From positions 830,001-894,000 of the forward strand of contig NZ_RJVO01000001.1 in assembly GCF_003730135.1 (NCBI RefSeq): a stretch of DNA of 64,000 bases, in the 5' to 3' direction. Under the pieces are notes generated by a model. It was not told the origin of the DNA. It was given only the letters and a program-made list of their open reading frames with translations, and made no database searches. This stretch comes from Stagnimonas aquatica. GTDB lineage: Bacteria > Pseudomonadota > Gammaproteobacteria > Nevskiales > Nevskiaceae. Position numbers and translations under genes: made by a program. Of the stretch, positions 47,033 to 56,546 are shown piece by piece; within the stretch, counting starts at the first letter, position 1, and every line of letters begins with the position of its first letter.

Positions 47033-48151
47033 ATGACCACCAGCGCCATCACCCCCAGCCGCCGTGGCGACTCCCGCCGCGCCCAGCGCCGCAGCCTGCT
47101 ACGGCTGCGGCAGATGAGCTGCCTGCCGCTGCCGGCCGAGGCTCTGCTGCCGGAGGCGCTGTCCTGCCTGCACGAGCTGGTGCCCTCGCATGCCAATGTG
47201 TTTTTCTGGCAGGACGCCCGGGGCGAGGTGGTACGGATCTTCGATGAGCGTCCGATCAGCCCGGAACTGGGCCGCCTGTACGCCGAAAACTTCTACAAAT
47301 CACGGGAACTGGAGGTGTTCGTCGGCTGGGCCGCCGCCCGCAGTTCGCGCCAGGCGGTGGACTTTGACCGCCTGCTGACGGTCAGCCGCAGCCAGTACGA
47401 GCAGTCGGCCTTCCATCAGGAATGGATGCGGCGCATCGACTTTCACCACGGCCTGCACCTGCCGGTCTGGCAGGGCGAACGCTGCCTGGGCATCCTGCAG
47501 CTGCACCGCGCGCCGCGCGACCCGCGCTTCAACGACCGCGAGCGCGAGCTGCTCCAGCTCGCCACCCCCTATCTCGCCCACTGCCTGGGCCGGCCGGATG
47601 CCGGCCCGGTGGAATGGCTGCCGCCCGAGGACGACAGCCGTCGCGGCAATCTGATCATTGATGCCGAGGGCCGGCTGCTGTTTGCCTCCGGCAACGCCCG
47701 CCGCCTGCTCGGACTCGCCACCACTCCGACCCTGCGCGCCAAGCCGGCGCCGCCGCGCGACCTGCTTGGCGAGCTGGCGCGGCGGCTGCGGCTGTGCAGC
47801 CAGGGTGCGCCCTCACCGCCGCCCGGACTGAGCCTGGACGGCGCCTACGGCCGCTTCGAGCTGCGCGCCGAGCAGCTCGACGCCGATGTCGGCGAGTCAG
47901 CCGCGATCAGCGTCCGCATCGACTGGCTGGAGCCGCTACCACTGCGCCTGAGCCGGCGCATCCAGGCACTGGAACTGCCCAGCCGCCAGGCCGAGGTGGG
48001 CCTGGCGCTGGCGCTGGGCGAGTCACTGCCGGACATGGCCCGGCGCCTGAATCTGAGCGAAAACACCGTCAACTCCCACGCCAAGGCGGTGTACCAGCGG
48101 CTAGAGGTGAACAGCCGCACCGGCCTGCTCAGACGCCTGGCCTTCGCTTGA
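47033..48151 (+). CDS. LuxR-family transcriptional regulator with GAF-like N-terminus
   Basis: A 372-residue cytoplasmic regulator. The N-terminal 170 residues look like a GAF-type sensor (LHELVPSHANVFFWQDARGEVVRIFDE... VWQGERCLGILQLHR), and residues about 205-285 may be a PAS-like fold. The C-terminal LuxR helix-turn-helix has ELPSRQAEVGLALALGESLPDMARRLNLSENTVNSHAKAVYQRL in canonical order. No receiver domain is present. GAGG six bases upstream supports the ATG at 47033. It is divergent from the kinase fusion and 172 bp upstream of bcsA, so it may control cellulose synthesis. Confidence 0.9.
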   Translation: MTTSAITPSRRGDSRRAQRRSLLRLRQMSCLPLPAEALLPEALSCLHELVPSHANVFFWQDARGEVVRIFDERPISPELGRLYAENFYKSRELEVFVGWAAARSSRQAVDFDRLLTVSRSQYEQSAFHQEWMRRIDFHHGLHLPVWQGERCLGILQLHRAPRDPRFNDRERELLQLATPYLAHCLGRPDAGPVEWLPPEDDSRRGNLIIDAEGRLLFASGNARRLLGLATTPTLRAKPAPPRDLLGELARRLRLCSQGAPSPPPGLSLDGAYGRFELRAEQLDADVGESAAISVRIDWLEPLPLRLSRRIQALELPSRQAEVGLALALGESLPDMARRLNLSENTVNSHAKAVYQRLEVNSRTGLLRRLAFA

Positions 48152-48323
48152 GGCCGGGCGGCAGGCGCCGGCACTGAGGCCTTCATGGGCCGGCGCTGCT
48201 GGCGAGATGGCTGAATAGCAGCGGCACCGGTCTGCACGCCCTGGGCCACGCCGTGCATCCGGCGGGGGGTGGCTGTGATCGCCCCAGGCCGCGCGCGCAA
48301 CGACGGCGTGCCTACACTGAGCC

Positions 48324-50930
48324 ATGAGCGCTCTCGCCGCCCCCCCACCGCGCCAGCTCCTGGCCGCCGCAGGCCGCCGCTGGCTGCTGAGGCTGGCCGC
48401 CAGCCTGGGCGTGCATGACCCCGGCCGGCCGGCCGAATGGGGCTTGCGGCTGTTGCTGCTACCGCCGGAGGCCCGGCGGCCGTTGCCGGCGCCGCTGGCA
48501 CGCGCGCTGGCCTGGCTGGAGGCGACCGCCGCGCGCGGGCTGGCGGTACCGGCGCCGGGTCGCTGGCGCGACTGGTGCGCGGCGCTGCTGCTGTCGCGAC
48601 CGATGCCGGAATTCCGGCCGCCATTGCCCGGCACCTGGCGGCCGGCCTTCCTGGCCCCGGCCTACTGGCTGGCGGAACCCTGGTTGCATCCCCTGCTGTG
48701 GCCGCTGCGGCGACTGCGGGCGGCGCTGGACCGTCTCGACTACCGCGCCGGCAGCGCCCGGCTGGAACACTGGGCGCAGGCGCTGGAGTCGCACCGGCAC
48801 CGGCGTCTGAGGCTGTGGCTGCTGGCGCTGAGCCTGCCGCTGGCCTTCCTGGCGATCAGCACGCCGCTGGATCTGCCGCGCCAGTTCCTGTTCCTGGCCC
48901 TGCTGTGGGGCGCGGCGATGCTGGTGCGGCGGATGCCCGGCGATGTGCCGACGCTGATCCTGGTCGGCCTGTCGCTGATCGCCTCCGGCCGCTACATCTG
49001 GTGGCGGCTGAGCAGCACGCTCGACCTCGAAGGCCCGCTGGCGCATGTGCTCGGCTACGGCCTGGTGGTGGCGGAGATGTACACCTGGCTGATCCTGCTG
49101 CTGGGCTATGTGCAGAACGTCTGGCCGCTCAAGCGCCAGCCGGCGCTGCTGCCCGCCGACAGCCGTGGCTGGCCGACGGTGGATGTCTACATCCCCAGCT
49201 ACAACGAGCCGCTGAAGGTGGTGAAGCCGACGGTGCTGGCCGCCGCCAATCTCGACTGGCCGGCCGACAAGCTGAAGATCTATCTGCTCGACGACGGCCG
49301 CCGCGAGGAGTTCCGCGCCTTCGCCGCCGAGGCCGGCGTCGAGTACCTGATCCGCCCGGACAACCGCCACGCCAAGGCCGGCAACCTCAACCACGCGCTG
49401 ACCCGCACGCAGGGCGAGTACATCGCCATCTTCGACTGCGACCACATCCCCACCCGCTCCTTCCTGCAACTGACGCTTGGCTGGTTTCTGCGCGACCGCC
49501 GCTGCGCGATGCTGCAGACGCCGCACCACTTCTTCTCGCCCGACCCCTTCGAGCGCAATCTCGACACCTTCCGCCGGGTGCCCAACGAGGGCAGCTTGTT
49601 CTACGGCCTGGTGCAGGACGGCAACGATCTCTGGAACGCCGCCTTCTTCTGCGGCTCCTGCGCGGTGCTGCGGCGCACCGCGCTGGAGGAGGTCGGCGGC
49701 ATCGCCGTGGAGACCGTCACCGAGGACGCCCACACGGCGCTGAAGATGCACCGGCGCGGCTGGACCACCGCCTACCTCAATCTGCCGCAGGCGGCGGGGC
49801 TGGCCACCGAGTCGCTGTCGGCGCACGTCGGCCAGCGCATCCGCTGGGCGCGCGGCATGGCGCAGATCTTCCGGGTGGACAATCCGCTGTTCGGGCCGGG
49901 CCTCAACCTGTTCCAGCGGCTCTGCTATTCCAACGCGATGCTGCATTTCTTCCACGGCCTGCCGCGCCTGGTGTTTCTCACCGCGCCGCTCAGCTACCTG
50001 TTCTTCGAGGCGCACGTCATCACCACCTCGGCGCCGATGCTGCTGGCCTACGCGCTGCCGCACCTGATGCAGGCCGGCCTCGCCAATTCGCGCATCCAGG
50101 GCCACTACCGGCATTCCTTCTGGGCCGAGGCCTACGAGACCGTGCTGGCCTGGTACATCGCGCTGCCCACCACGCTGGCGCTGATCGCGCCGCGCATCGG
50201 CAAGTTCAATGTCACGGTGAAGGGCGGCCTGGTCGAGCGCGCCTATTTCGACTGGCGCATCGCCGCGCCGTTCATGGCGCTCGCCCTGCTCAATATCGCC
50301 GGCCTGGTGGTCGGCCTGCTGCGGCTGTTCTGGTGGAACCCCGAGGACGCCGGCACGGTGCTCATCAACCTCGCCTGGACGCTCTACAACCTGGTGATGG
50401 TCGGCACCGCGCTGGGGGTCTGCGCCGAGGCCCGGCAGGTGCGGCTGACGCCGCGCATCCGCATGTGGCTGCCGGCGGCAATCCGGCTCGGCGACGGCCC
50501 CAGCCAGCGCTGCGAGGTGCGCGACTACTCGCTCAACGGCCTGGGCCTGTCGCTGGACAGCGAGCTGCCACTGGAAACCGGCACCGCGATCACCGTGAGC
50601 CTGTTCCACCGTGGCGGGCAGTACGACTTTCCGGCGCGGGTGAGCGAGTGGAGCGCGCCGCGCCTGGGCCTGCGGTTCGAGCCGCTGAGCCTGCGACAAG
50701 AGCGCGACCTGATCGAATGCACCTTCGGCCGCGCCGACGCCTGGCTGCAATGGCTGCCGCCGGACACCAGCGACCGGCCGGTGGCGAGCATGCTGGAGGT
50801 GCTGCACTTCGGCCTGCGCGGTTTCTGGTATTTCCTGCGCAACTTCGGCCACGCCGCGCTGGTCTGGCGGCGACCGGTCACCGCGCCCGGAGCGGATACG
50901 GCGCAACTGCAAGCCACGGGAGGCGGCTAG
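48324..50930 (+). CDS. bcsA: BcsA, cellulose synthase catalytic subunit with PilZ domain
   Basis: An 868-residue inner-membrane family-2 glycosyltransferase of the E. coli type. An N-terminal extension of about 150 residues precedes membrane helices. The catalytic set is complete: Asp323/Asp324 in LLDDG, FDCDH (Asp371, Asp373), TED (base Asp468) and QRIRW (Gln504). The C-terminal PilZ domain has RQVR (704-707) and DYSLNGLG, so c-di-GMP should activate the enzyme. It polymerises UDP-glucose and exports the chain through BcsB. bcsG follows 4 bp downstream. BcsB is not adjacent but encoded on the opposite strand at 56543. Confidence 0.97.
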   Translation: MSALAAPPPRQLLAAAGRRWLLRLAASLGVHDPGRPAEWGLRLLLLPPEARRPLPAPLARALAWLEATAARGLAVPAPGRWRDWCAALLLSRPMPEFRPPLPGTWRPAFLAPAYWLAEPWLHPLLWPLRRLRAALDRLDYRAGSARLEHWAQALESHRHRRLRLWLLALSLPLAFLAISTPLDLPRQFLFLALLWGAAMLVRRMPGDVPTLILVGLSLIASGRYIWWRLSSTLDLEGPLAHVLGYGLVVAEMYTWLILLLGYVQNVWPLKRQPALLPADSRGWPTVDVYIPSYNEPLKVVKPTVLAAANLDWPADKLKIYLLDDGRREEFRAFAAEAGVEYLIRPDNRHAKAGNLNHALTRTQGEYIAIFDCDHIPTRSFLQLTLGWFLRDRRCAMLQTPHHFFSPDPFERNLDTFRRVPNEGSLFYGLVQDGNDLWNAAFFCGSCAVLRRTALEEVGGIAVETVTEDAHTALKMHRRGWTTAYLNLPQAAGLATESLSAHVGQRIRWARGMAQIFRVDNPLFGPGLNLFQRLCYSNAMLHFFHGLPRLVFLTAPLSYLFFEAHVITTSAPMLLAYALPHLMQAGLANSRIQGHYRHSFWAEAYETVLAWYIALPTTLALIAPRIGKFNVTVKGGLVERAYFDWRIAAPFMALALLNIAGLVVGLLRLFWWNPEDAGTVLINLAWTLYNLVMVGTALGVCAEARQVRLTPRIRMWLPAAIRLGDGPSQRCEVRDYSLNGLGLSLDSELPLETGTAITVSLFHRGGQYDFPARVSEWSAPRLGLRFEPLSLRQERDLIECTFGRADAWLQWLPPDTSDRPVASMLEVLHFGLRGFWYFLRNFGHAALVWRRPVTAPGADTAQLQATGGG

Positions 50931-50934
50931 AGCG

Positions 50935-52545
50935 ATGGGCGTCTGGAGCTATTACTTCTTCCTCAAGCTCTTCCTGTACCTGGGGAAGTTCATCGGCTTT
51001 CAGGTCTGGCCCAACCTGGGCTTCGCGCTGGCCCTGGCCTGGCCGCTGGAACGGCGCTGGCTCAAGGTGCTGCGCCAGGTGCTGGCGGTGCCAACCGGCC
51101 TGGTCCTGCTCTACCACGACTCCTGGCTGCCGCCGTTCCAGCGCCTGATCAGCCAGGCCGGTTATCTCCAGCAGTTCAGCTTCGCCTATCTGCTGGAACT
51201 GCTGGGCCGCTTCGTAAACCCGCTGGCCCTGCTCGGGCTGGGGCTGCTGTTCGCGGTCTGGTGGCTGCTGGGGCAGCGCCTGCGGATGGGCACTTTTGCC
51301 GTGCTCGGCATCCTGCTGGTGCCCCTGAGTCAGCAACTGGGCCAGTCACTGAACCTGCGGCTGGCGCCGTCGGCGACCGCGACCGCCGCGCCTGCCGTGG
51401 CCGGCGCCAGCGTCGGCGCGGCGGCGGCCGAGACGGCGGTGACCGACACCCGCCCGGCCGACAGCGCCGAGCTGAACAGCGCGCTGGAGGACTTCTACCG
51501 CCGCGAGGCCGGCCGCCAGCTCAAACTCAATGCCCCGGCCAGCCCGGCGCCGGCCTTCGATGTGATCTTTCTGCACATCTGCTCGCTGGCCTGGGACGAC
51601 ATGGACTATGTCGGCGAGGGCAAGCCGGCGCTGCTGGACCGCTTCGACATCCGCTTCAGCAACTACAGCACCGCCGCCAGCTACAGCGGCCCGGCGGCGA
51701 TCCGGCTGCTGCGCTCGGGCTGCGGCCAGACCAGCCATGCCGCGCTCTACAAGCCGGCCGCGCCCGAGTGCTATCTGTTCAACGCGCTCGGACAGGCTGG
51801 CTACCAGCCGCAGTTGCTGATGAACCACGACGGCCACTTCGGCGACTTTCTCGGCGATCTGCGCGAGGGCGGCGGGCTGAAGGTGCCGGCGATCGACAAC
51901 CGCTCGGCGCCGGTGAAGATGCGGGCCTTCGACGACTCGCCGGTGTACGGCGATCTCGCCCTGCTTTCGAGCTGGCTGGCGCAGCGCCCGGCGGAGGGGC
52001 CGCCGGTGGCGCTCTACTACAACACCGTCAGCCTGCACGACGGCAACAAGCTGGTGGGCGCGCCCAAGAGCGGGGTTCGCGACAGTTTCCGCCAGCGCCT
52101 GCAATTGCTGTTCAGCGATGTCGGCCAGTTCCTCGACCAGCTCCAGGCCTCCGGCCGCAAGGCGGTGGTGGTGCTGGTGCCCGAGCACGGTGCGGCGGTA
52201 CGCGGCGACCGCATGCAGATTTCCGGCCTGCGCGAGATCCCCAGCCCCGCCATCGCCCTGGCGCCGGTGGCGGTGAAGCTGATCGGCCTCGCCGCGCCGC
52301 CCCAGGACGGACCGCTGACGGTCAGCGCGCCGACCAGCCTGTTCGGCCTGAGCAGCCTGGTGGCGCGGTTCATCGAGCGCAGCCCCTACGGCACCGAGCC
52401 GCCGCTGCTGGCCGACTACCTGCGCGAGCTGCCGCAGACCGAGTTCGTCGCCGAGAACGACGCCACCGTGGTGATGCGTCTGCGTGGCAACTACTACCTG
52501 CGCAACCCCGACCAGAGCTGGGCCGAGTACAGCACCGAGCCCTGA
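50935..52545 (+). CDS. bcsG: BcsG, cellulose phosphoethanolamine transferase
   Basis: A 536-residue inner-membrane enzyme: four to five N-terminal helices (to about 140), an Ala/Thr-rich linker, then a periplasmic alkaline-phosphatase-type domain. The nucleophile Ser251 lies in ASYSGPAAIRLLRSGCGQ, matching E. coli BcsG; a Cys in LHICSL, His in SLHDGN and Glu/His in VPEHGAA are positioned as zinc ligands. It adds phosphoethanolamine from phosphatidylethanolamine to cellulose. bcsE and bcsF, its usual partners in E. coli, are not seen in the window. The start ATG follows bcsA by 4 bp. Confidence 0.94.
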   Translation: MGVWSYYFFLKLFLYLGKFIGFQVWPNLGFALALAWPLERRWLKVLRQVLAVPTGLVLLYHDSWLPPFQRLISQAGYLQQFSFAYLLELLGRFVNPLALLGLGLLFAVWWLLGQRLRMGTFAVLGILLVPLSQQLGQSLNLRLAPSATATAAPAVAGASVGAAAAETAVTDTRPADSAELNSALEDFYRREAGRQLKLNAPASPAPAFDVIFLHICSLAWDDMDYVGEGKPALLDRFDIRFSNYSTAASYSGPAAIRLLRSGCGQTSHAALYKPAAPECYLFNALGQAGYQPQLLMNHDGHFGDFLGDLREGGGLKVPAIDNRSAPVKMRAFDDSPVYGDLALLSSWLAQRPAEGPPVALYYNTVSLHDGNKLVGAPKSGVRDSFRQRLQLLFSDVGQFLDQLQASGRKAVVVLVPEHGAAVRGDRMQISGLREIPSPAIALAPVAVKLIGLAAPPQDGPLTVSAPTSLFGLSSLVARFIERSPYGTEPPLLADYLRELPQTEFVAENDATVVMRLRGNYYLRNPDQSWAEYSTEP

Positions 52546-52647
52546 AGTTTTTGTACAAGCACAGATTTCACTGAGGAAACTGATTGGTGGTGACGCCCAG
52601 CTAGATCCTCATGCCCGCGCGGCATCGGACACCGCGGCAAGCAGGCT

Positions 52648-53022
52648 TCAGGCAGACGCTCCGCGCTCTGCCACCACCGACCAGGGCTTGATCTTTGCCA
52701 GCGCTTTGCTCAGTGCACCGCGCGCGATCTCGGTTTCGTAATCGGCCTGCAGGCGCAGCCACCAGCCATCCGAGAGTCCGAAGAACCGGCACAGACGCAG
52801 ATCGGTATCGGCGCTGATGCCACGGCGGCCGGCGATGATCTCGCCGATGCGCTGCGCGGGCACGCCGATTTCCTTCGCCAGCCGATAGTTGCTCAGGCCC
52901 AGCGGAATCAGAAACTCCTCGGCCAGCATTGCTCCGGGCGAGGTCGGCGGAATGCGCTTGCCGCCGGCAACCACCACGTCGCTGAAATCCAGCTTGCTCA
53001 GGTCTTCAATGCGAATGCTCAT
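52648..53022 (-). CDS. higA: HigA-type antitoxin
   Basis: A 124-residue antitoxin with the Xre-type helix-turn-helix of the HigA family (HigA signature PGAMLAEEFLIPLGLSNYRLAKEI, then IGEIIAGRRGISADTDLRLCRFFGLSDGWWLRLQ). It should neutralise the upstream-encoded toxin and repress the pair through its DNA-binding domain. An N-terminal extension of about 28 residues precedes the HTH. AAGGAA seven bases upstream supports the ATG at 53022. The stop lies 102 bp from the convergent bcsG stop. Confidence 0.93.
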   Translation of the reverse strand: MSIRIEDLSKLDFSDVVVAGGKRIPPTSPGAMLAEEFLIPLGLSNYRLAKEIGVPAQRIGEIIAGRRGISADTDLRLCRFFGLSDGWWLRLQADYETEIARGALSKALAKIKPWSVVAERGASA

Positions 53023-53036
53023 GGTCGGGTTCCTTT

Positions 53037-53321
53037 TTAGTGGTAGTCGACGATCTCAACGTCAAAAGCCGCGTCGTCTGTCCACACAAAGCACAGGCGC
53101 CACTGCTGACTGATGCGGATGCTGTGTTGCCCTAGCCGATCACCACTCAGGGCTTCCAGGTGGTTGGACGGCGGCACCCGCAAATCTTCCAGACGGCGCG
53201 CCAATTGCAGTTGCTCCAACTTGACCTTGACGCGCTTTCGGATCGGCGGCGGCAATGACCGGACCGGCAAGCCCAGAAACGCGGCAGCAGTCGCCTTGTC
53301 CTTGAAGGTCTTGATGGTCAT
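53037..53321 (-). CDS. higB: HigB-type ribosome-dependent mRNA interferase toxin
   Basis: A 94-residue RelE-superfamily toxin of the HigB branch, with the family pattern IKTFKDKA, LARRLEDLRVPPSNHLEALSGDR-type central loop, HSIRISQQWRLCFVW and the terminal VEIVDYH. HigB proteins cut translated mRNA in the ribosome. Toxin first and antitoxin second is the normal higBA order. It lies 14 bp before higA. The pair interrupts the two convergent halves of the cellulose locus. Confidence 0.93.
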   Translation of the reverse strand: MTIKTFKDKATAAAFLGLPVRSLPPPIRKRVKVKLEQLQLARRLEDLRVPPSNHLEALSGDRLGQHSIRISQQWRLCFVWTDDAAFDVEIVDYH

Positions 53322-53338
53322 TGCTGGATGATAACGTC

Positions 53339-53355
53339 TTGCGTTATTAACGCAA
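53339..53355. promoter_or_regulatory. HigA operator palindrome
   Basis: TTGCGTTA at 53339-53346 and TAACGCAA at 53348-53355 form a perfect dyad around one central T, 18 bp before the higB start and in an AT-rich promoter stretch. Position and symmetry fit autoregulation by the HigA helix-turn-helix. Confidence 0.7.
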
Positions 53356-53396
53356 CTCGTGATGCCAACGTTCTCCGACGGTGAGGGCCGCCAGAC

Positions 53397-53421
53397 CCAG
53401 CGGGAGGGAAGCTCCCGTTGG
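53397..53421 (-). terminator. Hairpin downstream of bcsC
   Basis: CGGGAG/CTCCCG (53401-53406 with 53412-53417) with a 5-base loop extends, after one mismatch, to CCA/TGG, lying 23 bp beyond the bcsC stop on the minus strand. There is no T-run, so it may be a weak or Rho-assisted terminator at the end of the bcsB-bcsC transcript. Confidence 0.35.
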
Positions 53422-53444
53422 CATGGGCAGACGCGCCGCGCGCT

Positions 53445-56400
53445 TCAGCGCTCGGAATTGGGCCGCAAGGGCTGCGGCGGCACCAAGGGGCCTTCCGGCG
53501 CGCCGTCCAGCCAGCGCCGCAGGTAGAGGTTGACCTGCAAAGGCTCGTAGAACTCCGAGCGGTCGAGGTCGGCGCGGCCGCCCAGGGTCCAGTGCGGACT
53601 CAGGCGGTATTCCAGCGCCGCCATCAGCGAGTAGCCGAAGCCACCACCGTCGCCGCCTTCGTACACCGCGCTATCGCCACTGGCGGCCAGGCGGGTGGCG
53701 GCGGCGGCTTGCAGATCGGGGCGGGTGGGGAAGAACAGCGAGTCGTCCTCCCGGGTGCGGGTCAGCGCCGCCACCGCCTGCACCTGCCAGCTCCACGCGC
53801 GGTGGCGGCCGCGCCAGTCCAGCGGCAGGCTCAGCGCGTTGCGCCGCTGCGGACTGTAGTAACCGCCCTGGCCGAAGCTGTAGTAGCGCAGGTTCTCGGC
53901 GTAGCGCTGGTGGCTGAGCGTGAGGCCGATGTAGAGCCGCTGGTCGTCGCGGTCGAGCAGCTCCCAGTCGCCGCCCAGGCGCAGGTTCCACTGGCGGTTG
54001 TCGGCGACCTGCTCGCCCCTGAGCAGGCTGTAGCCGCTGCTGATGAAGCCGCTCCAGCGCCGTTCGTAGCGCGCCAGCCGCAGGCCCAGGCCGTTGTCGC
54101 GCACGCCGCCCCAGACCTCGCCGCTGAGCGGATCGCGGGCGCCGGCGTAGGCCAGCAGGCTGCTGGTCAGCGGCCGGCGGTGGGCCTCGATGGCGTAGTC
54201 GAATTCGCCCCAGTCGCCGCCGTAGCGCAGGCCGCCGACCAGATCCTCCACCGGGAAGCCCAGCGGCGTGCTGCCGACATCGACGCTCCACGGCCCCTGG
54301 CGATAGCCGAGGCTGGGCGCCCAGCCCTCGACGCTCTGCGCGACACCGGCATAGCCGCTGGCGCTCGGCCCCACCGCCTGCAACTGGCCGTAGGGCGCGG
54401 CGGCCTCGAAGGCGGCCGGCAGGCGGCCGGCGTCCAGCGACACGGCGTCGAGCTGCGCCTCCAGCCGGCCGGCGCCCAGCGGGCCCTGATAGCGCAGCGG
54501 GATTTGCTGGCTGCGGTAGCGGGAGATGCCGGCGTCGCCGGGCTTGTCGAGCAGATCCAGCGCCAGCATCAGGCTGGACTCGCGCTGCGGCCGGGTGTCG
54601 TCGAGCAGCGCCTCGCGCGCCGACAGCAGCGCCGGCTGGCGCGGTGCCTCGCGCAGCGCGGAATCGAGGGTGGCGAAGGCAGCGGCGCTATCGCCGCCGG
54701 CCTGCTGGACCTGCGCCTGGCGGCGGGCGCGGCGGGCGATCAGCTCGGCGCGCTCCTCGGCGAAATCGGCGTCGGACAGGGGCTCGGCGCGCAGCCGCGC
54801 CAGCAGGGCGTCCAGCTCCGCCTCGGCGCCGGGCGCCTGCTCCTCGGCGGCGGCATCGAGCACGCCGCCCCAGGCCAGTAGCAGCTCGGGTGTTTCGCCC
54901 CGGGTCTCCAGGTAGGCGCGCATGGACTCGCGGCCGCGCTCGGGCTGGCCGGCGGCGATCCAGGCCTGCGCCACCTCGGCCTGCAGGCGCGGGTCCTCGC
55001 CGGCCAGCGCGGTGGCGCCTTCCAGCAAGGCCTCGCCACTCGGTCGGTCGCCGGCCAGCAGCAGGCTCTGGCCGGCCGCCAGCAAAGGCCGCATCTGCAA
55101 ACGGCTTTGCAGACGCAGCACGCCCTCGCTGCGCTCGTTGGCGGGAATCCGCGCCAGCGCGGCCTGCGCCGCGCGTGGATCGACCCCCGCCAGCAGCAGG
55201 GCCTGGGCGTAGTCCATGTCGGCGCCGGGCGCGAGCCGCAGCCCCTCCGCCATCCGCGCCCGCGCGGCGTCGGTATCGCCCGCGCTCAGCTCCAGACGCG
55301 CCAGCCGGTAGCGCAGCCAGGGGTCTTCCGGCGCCAGGGCCAGCGCCTGTTCGGCAGCCTTGCGCGCGCCGGCCAGATCGCCCCGCGCCTGCGCCGCGCG
55401 CGCCTCGGTCTGCCAGGCCTCGATCCGCTCGGCGCGGGTGTCGGGCGGCGGCGGTGGCTCCCGCAGTTGCGCCGCCCACTGCAAGTCCAGGGGCGTCGGC
55501 GCCGTCACCGGCGCGGCACGCGGCGTCTCGTCGGGCGCACCCAGCCGCTGCGCCAGACCGCCGGATTCCGCTGCGACGACCGGCGCGGGCGCCGGCTCCG
55601 GGGGCAGGGGCGCGGGTGCAGGCGCGGCGGCAGACGCAAGGATGGGCGCGGCGGCCGCAGCGGGCGGCGGGGGCCTGATCGCGGCCGGCGGGGGTTTGAC
55701 CGGCGCGACGGCGGGCTCCGGAGCCGCCTCCAGCGCGGCCAGCGCCGGCGTCCGTCCCTGCCAGCGCGCCTGCAAGGCCAGCATCTGCTGGTCGTCCGGC
55801 GCCAGCCGCAGATAGCGGGTCAGCATCTTCTGGTCGGCGGCGCTGCCGGGTTGCTCGCTGAGGCCGTCGCGCCAGAGGTCGAGCACCCGCCGCTGCGAGA
55901 CATCCGGCCGGGCGCTGATCGCCTCCAGCCGCGCCAGACCGTCCGCCCGGGTCGCGGCACGGCCCAGGTAGTGGCGGGCGATGGCGATCTCGAACTCCGG
56001 TTCGCCGGGGTTCTCGCGCGCCAGCCGCAGCAAGCCGGCCAGGCCCTCGTCGCGGCGGCCATCGACGCGCGCCAGTGCCCGGTAGTACTCGATGCCCAGC
56101 AGGCCGCCGGGCGGGCCGTCGGGGAACAGTTCGCGCATCCCCTGCATGGCGGCGTCGATCTCGCCGGATTGCAGCAGGCGGCGGACATTGGCCATGCGCA
56201 GGCGATCCTGGGTGGCGATGCGCTGGGCGTCCTCCAGCTCGCGCACCCGACGGTCGTCGGGATGGCTGGCGCGCAGCTTTCGCAGTGCCTTGCCGGCGGC
56301 CTCGGTCTGGTTGGCTTCCAGCTCCAGCAGACCCAGTTGCAACAGGCCCTCCGGCTGGTCGGGAACCGCCACCAGCAGTTTGTTGAGCGCGGCACGGGCG

Positions 56401-56546
56401 AGGTCGGTGCGACCGTGCGCCTGCCAGGCGCGCGCCGAAGTCAGCAGTTCACCGACCGCGACATCGGCAGCCGCCAGCACCCCAGGCGAAGCCGACGCCA
56501 GGCCCAGCACCAGGCCCAGCGCCGCCGGCCAGCCGGGGCGCCTCAT
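53445..56546 (-). CDS. bcsC: BcsC, cellulose export outer-membrane TPR/porin protein
   Basis: A 1033-residue protein: signal peptide to about residue 27, many TPR repeats in the periplasmic part (e.g. ARAWQAHGRTDLARAALNKLL; QARGDLAGARKAAEQALALAPEDP) broken by a Pro/Ala-rich linker of about 80 residues near 310-400, and a C-terminal 16-strand barrel domain with BcsC family motifs (WSVDVGSTPLGFPVEDLVGGL, RYYSFGQGGYYSPQ). It carries cellulose across the periplasm and outer membrane. The ATG at 56546 overlaps the bcsB stop (ATGA). No bcsZ cellulase gene lies between bcsB and bcsC, unlike in E. coli. Confidence 0.95.
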   Translation of the reverse strand: MRRPGWPAALGLVLGLASASPGVLAAADVAVGELLTSARAWQAHGRTDLARAALNKLLVAVPDQPEGLLQLGLLELEANQTEAAGKALRKLRASHPDDRRVRELEDAQRIATQDRLRMANVRRLLQSGEIDAAMQGMRELFPDGPPGGLLGIEYYRALARVDGRRDEGLAGLLRLARENPGEPEFEIAIARHYLGRAATRADGLARLEAISARPDVSQRRVLDLWRDGLSEQPGSAADQKMLTRYLRLAPDDQQMLALQARWQGRTPALAALEAAPEPAVAPVKPPPAAIRPPPPAAAAAPILASAAAPAPAPLPPEPAPAPVVAAESGGLAQRLGAPDETPRAAPVTAPTPLDLQWAAQLREPPPPPDTRAERIEAWQTEARAAQARGDLAGARKAAEQALALAPEDPWLRYRLARLELSAGDTDAARARMAEGLRLAPGADMDYAQALLLAGVDPRAAQAALARIPANERSEGVLRLQSRLQMRPLLAAGQSLLLAGDRPSGEALLEGATALAGEDPRLQAEVAQAWIAAGQPERGRESMRAYLETRGETPELLLAWGGVLDAAAEEQAPGAEAELDALLARLRAEPLSDADFAEERAELIARRARRQAQVQQAGGDSAAAFATLDSALREAPRQPALLSAREALLDDTRPQRESSLMLALDLLDKPGDAGISRYRSQQIPLRYQGPLGAGRLEAQLDAVSLDAGRLPAAFEAAAPYGQLQAVGPSASGYAGVAQSVEGWAPSLGYRQGPWSVDVGSTPLGFPVEDLVGGLRYGGDWGEFDYAIEAHRRPLTSSLLAYAGARDPLSGEVWGGVRDNGLGLRLARYERRWSGFISSGYSLLRGEQVADNRQWNLRLGGDWELLDRDDQRLYIGLTLSHQRYAENLRYYSFGQGGYYSPQRRNALSLPLDWRGRHRAWSWQVQAVAALTRTREDDSLFFPTRPDLQAAAATRLAASGDSAVYEGGDGGGFGYSLMAALEYRLSPHWTLGGRADLDRSEFYEPLQVNLYLRRWLDGAPEGPLVPPQPLRPNSER

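Noticed and set aside
48459-50912. Minus-strand open frame of 817 codons
   Set aside because: Exactly antisense to bcsA, which has complete glycosyltransferase motifs.
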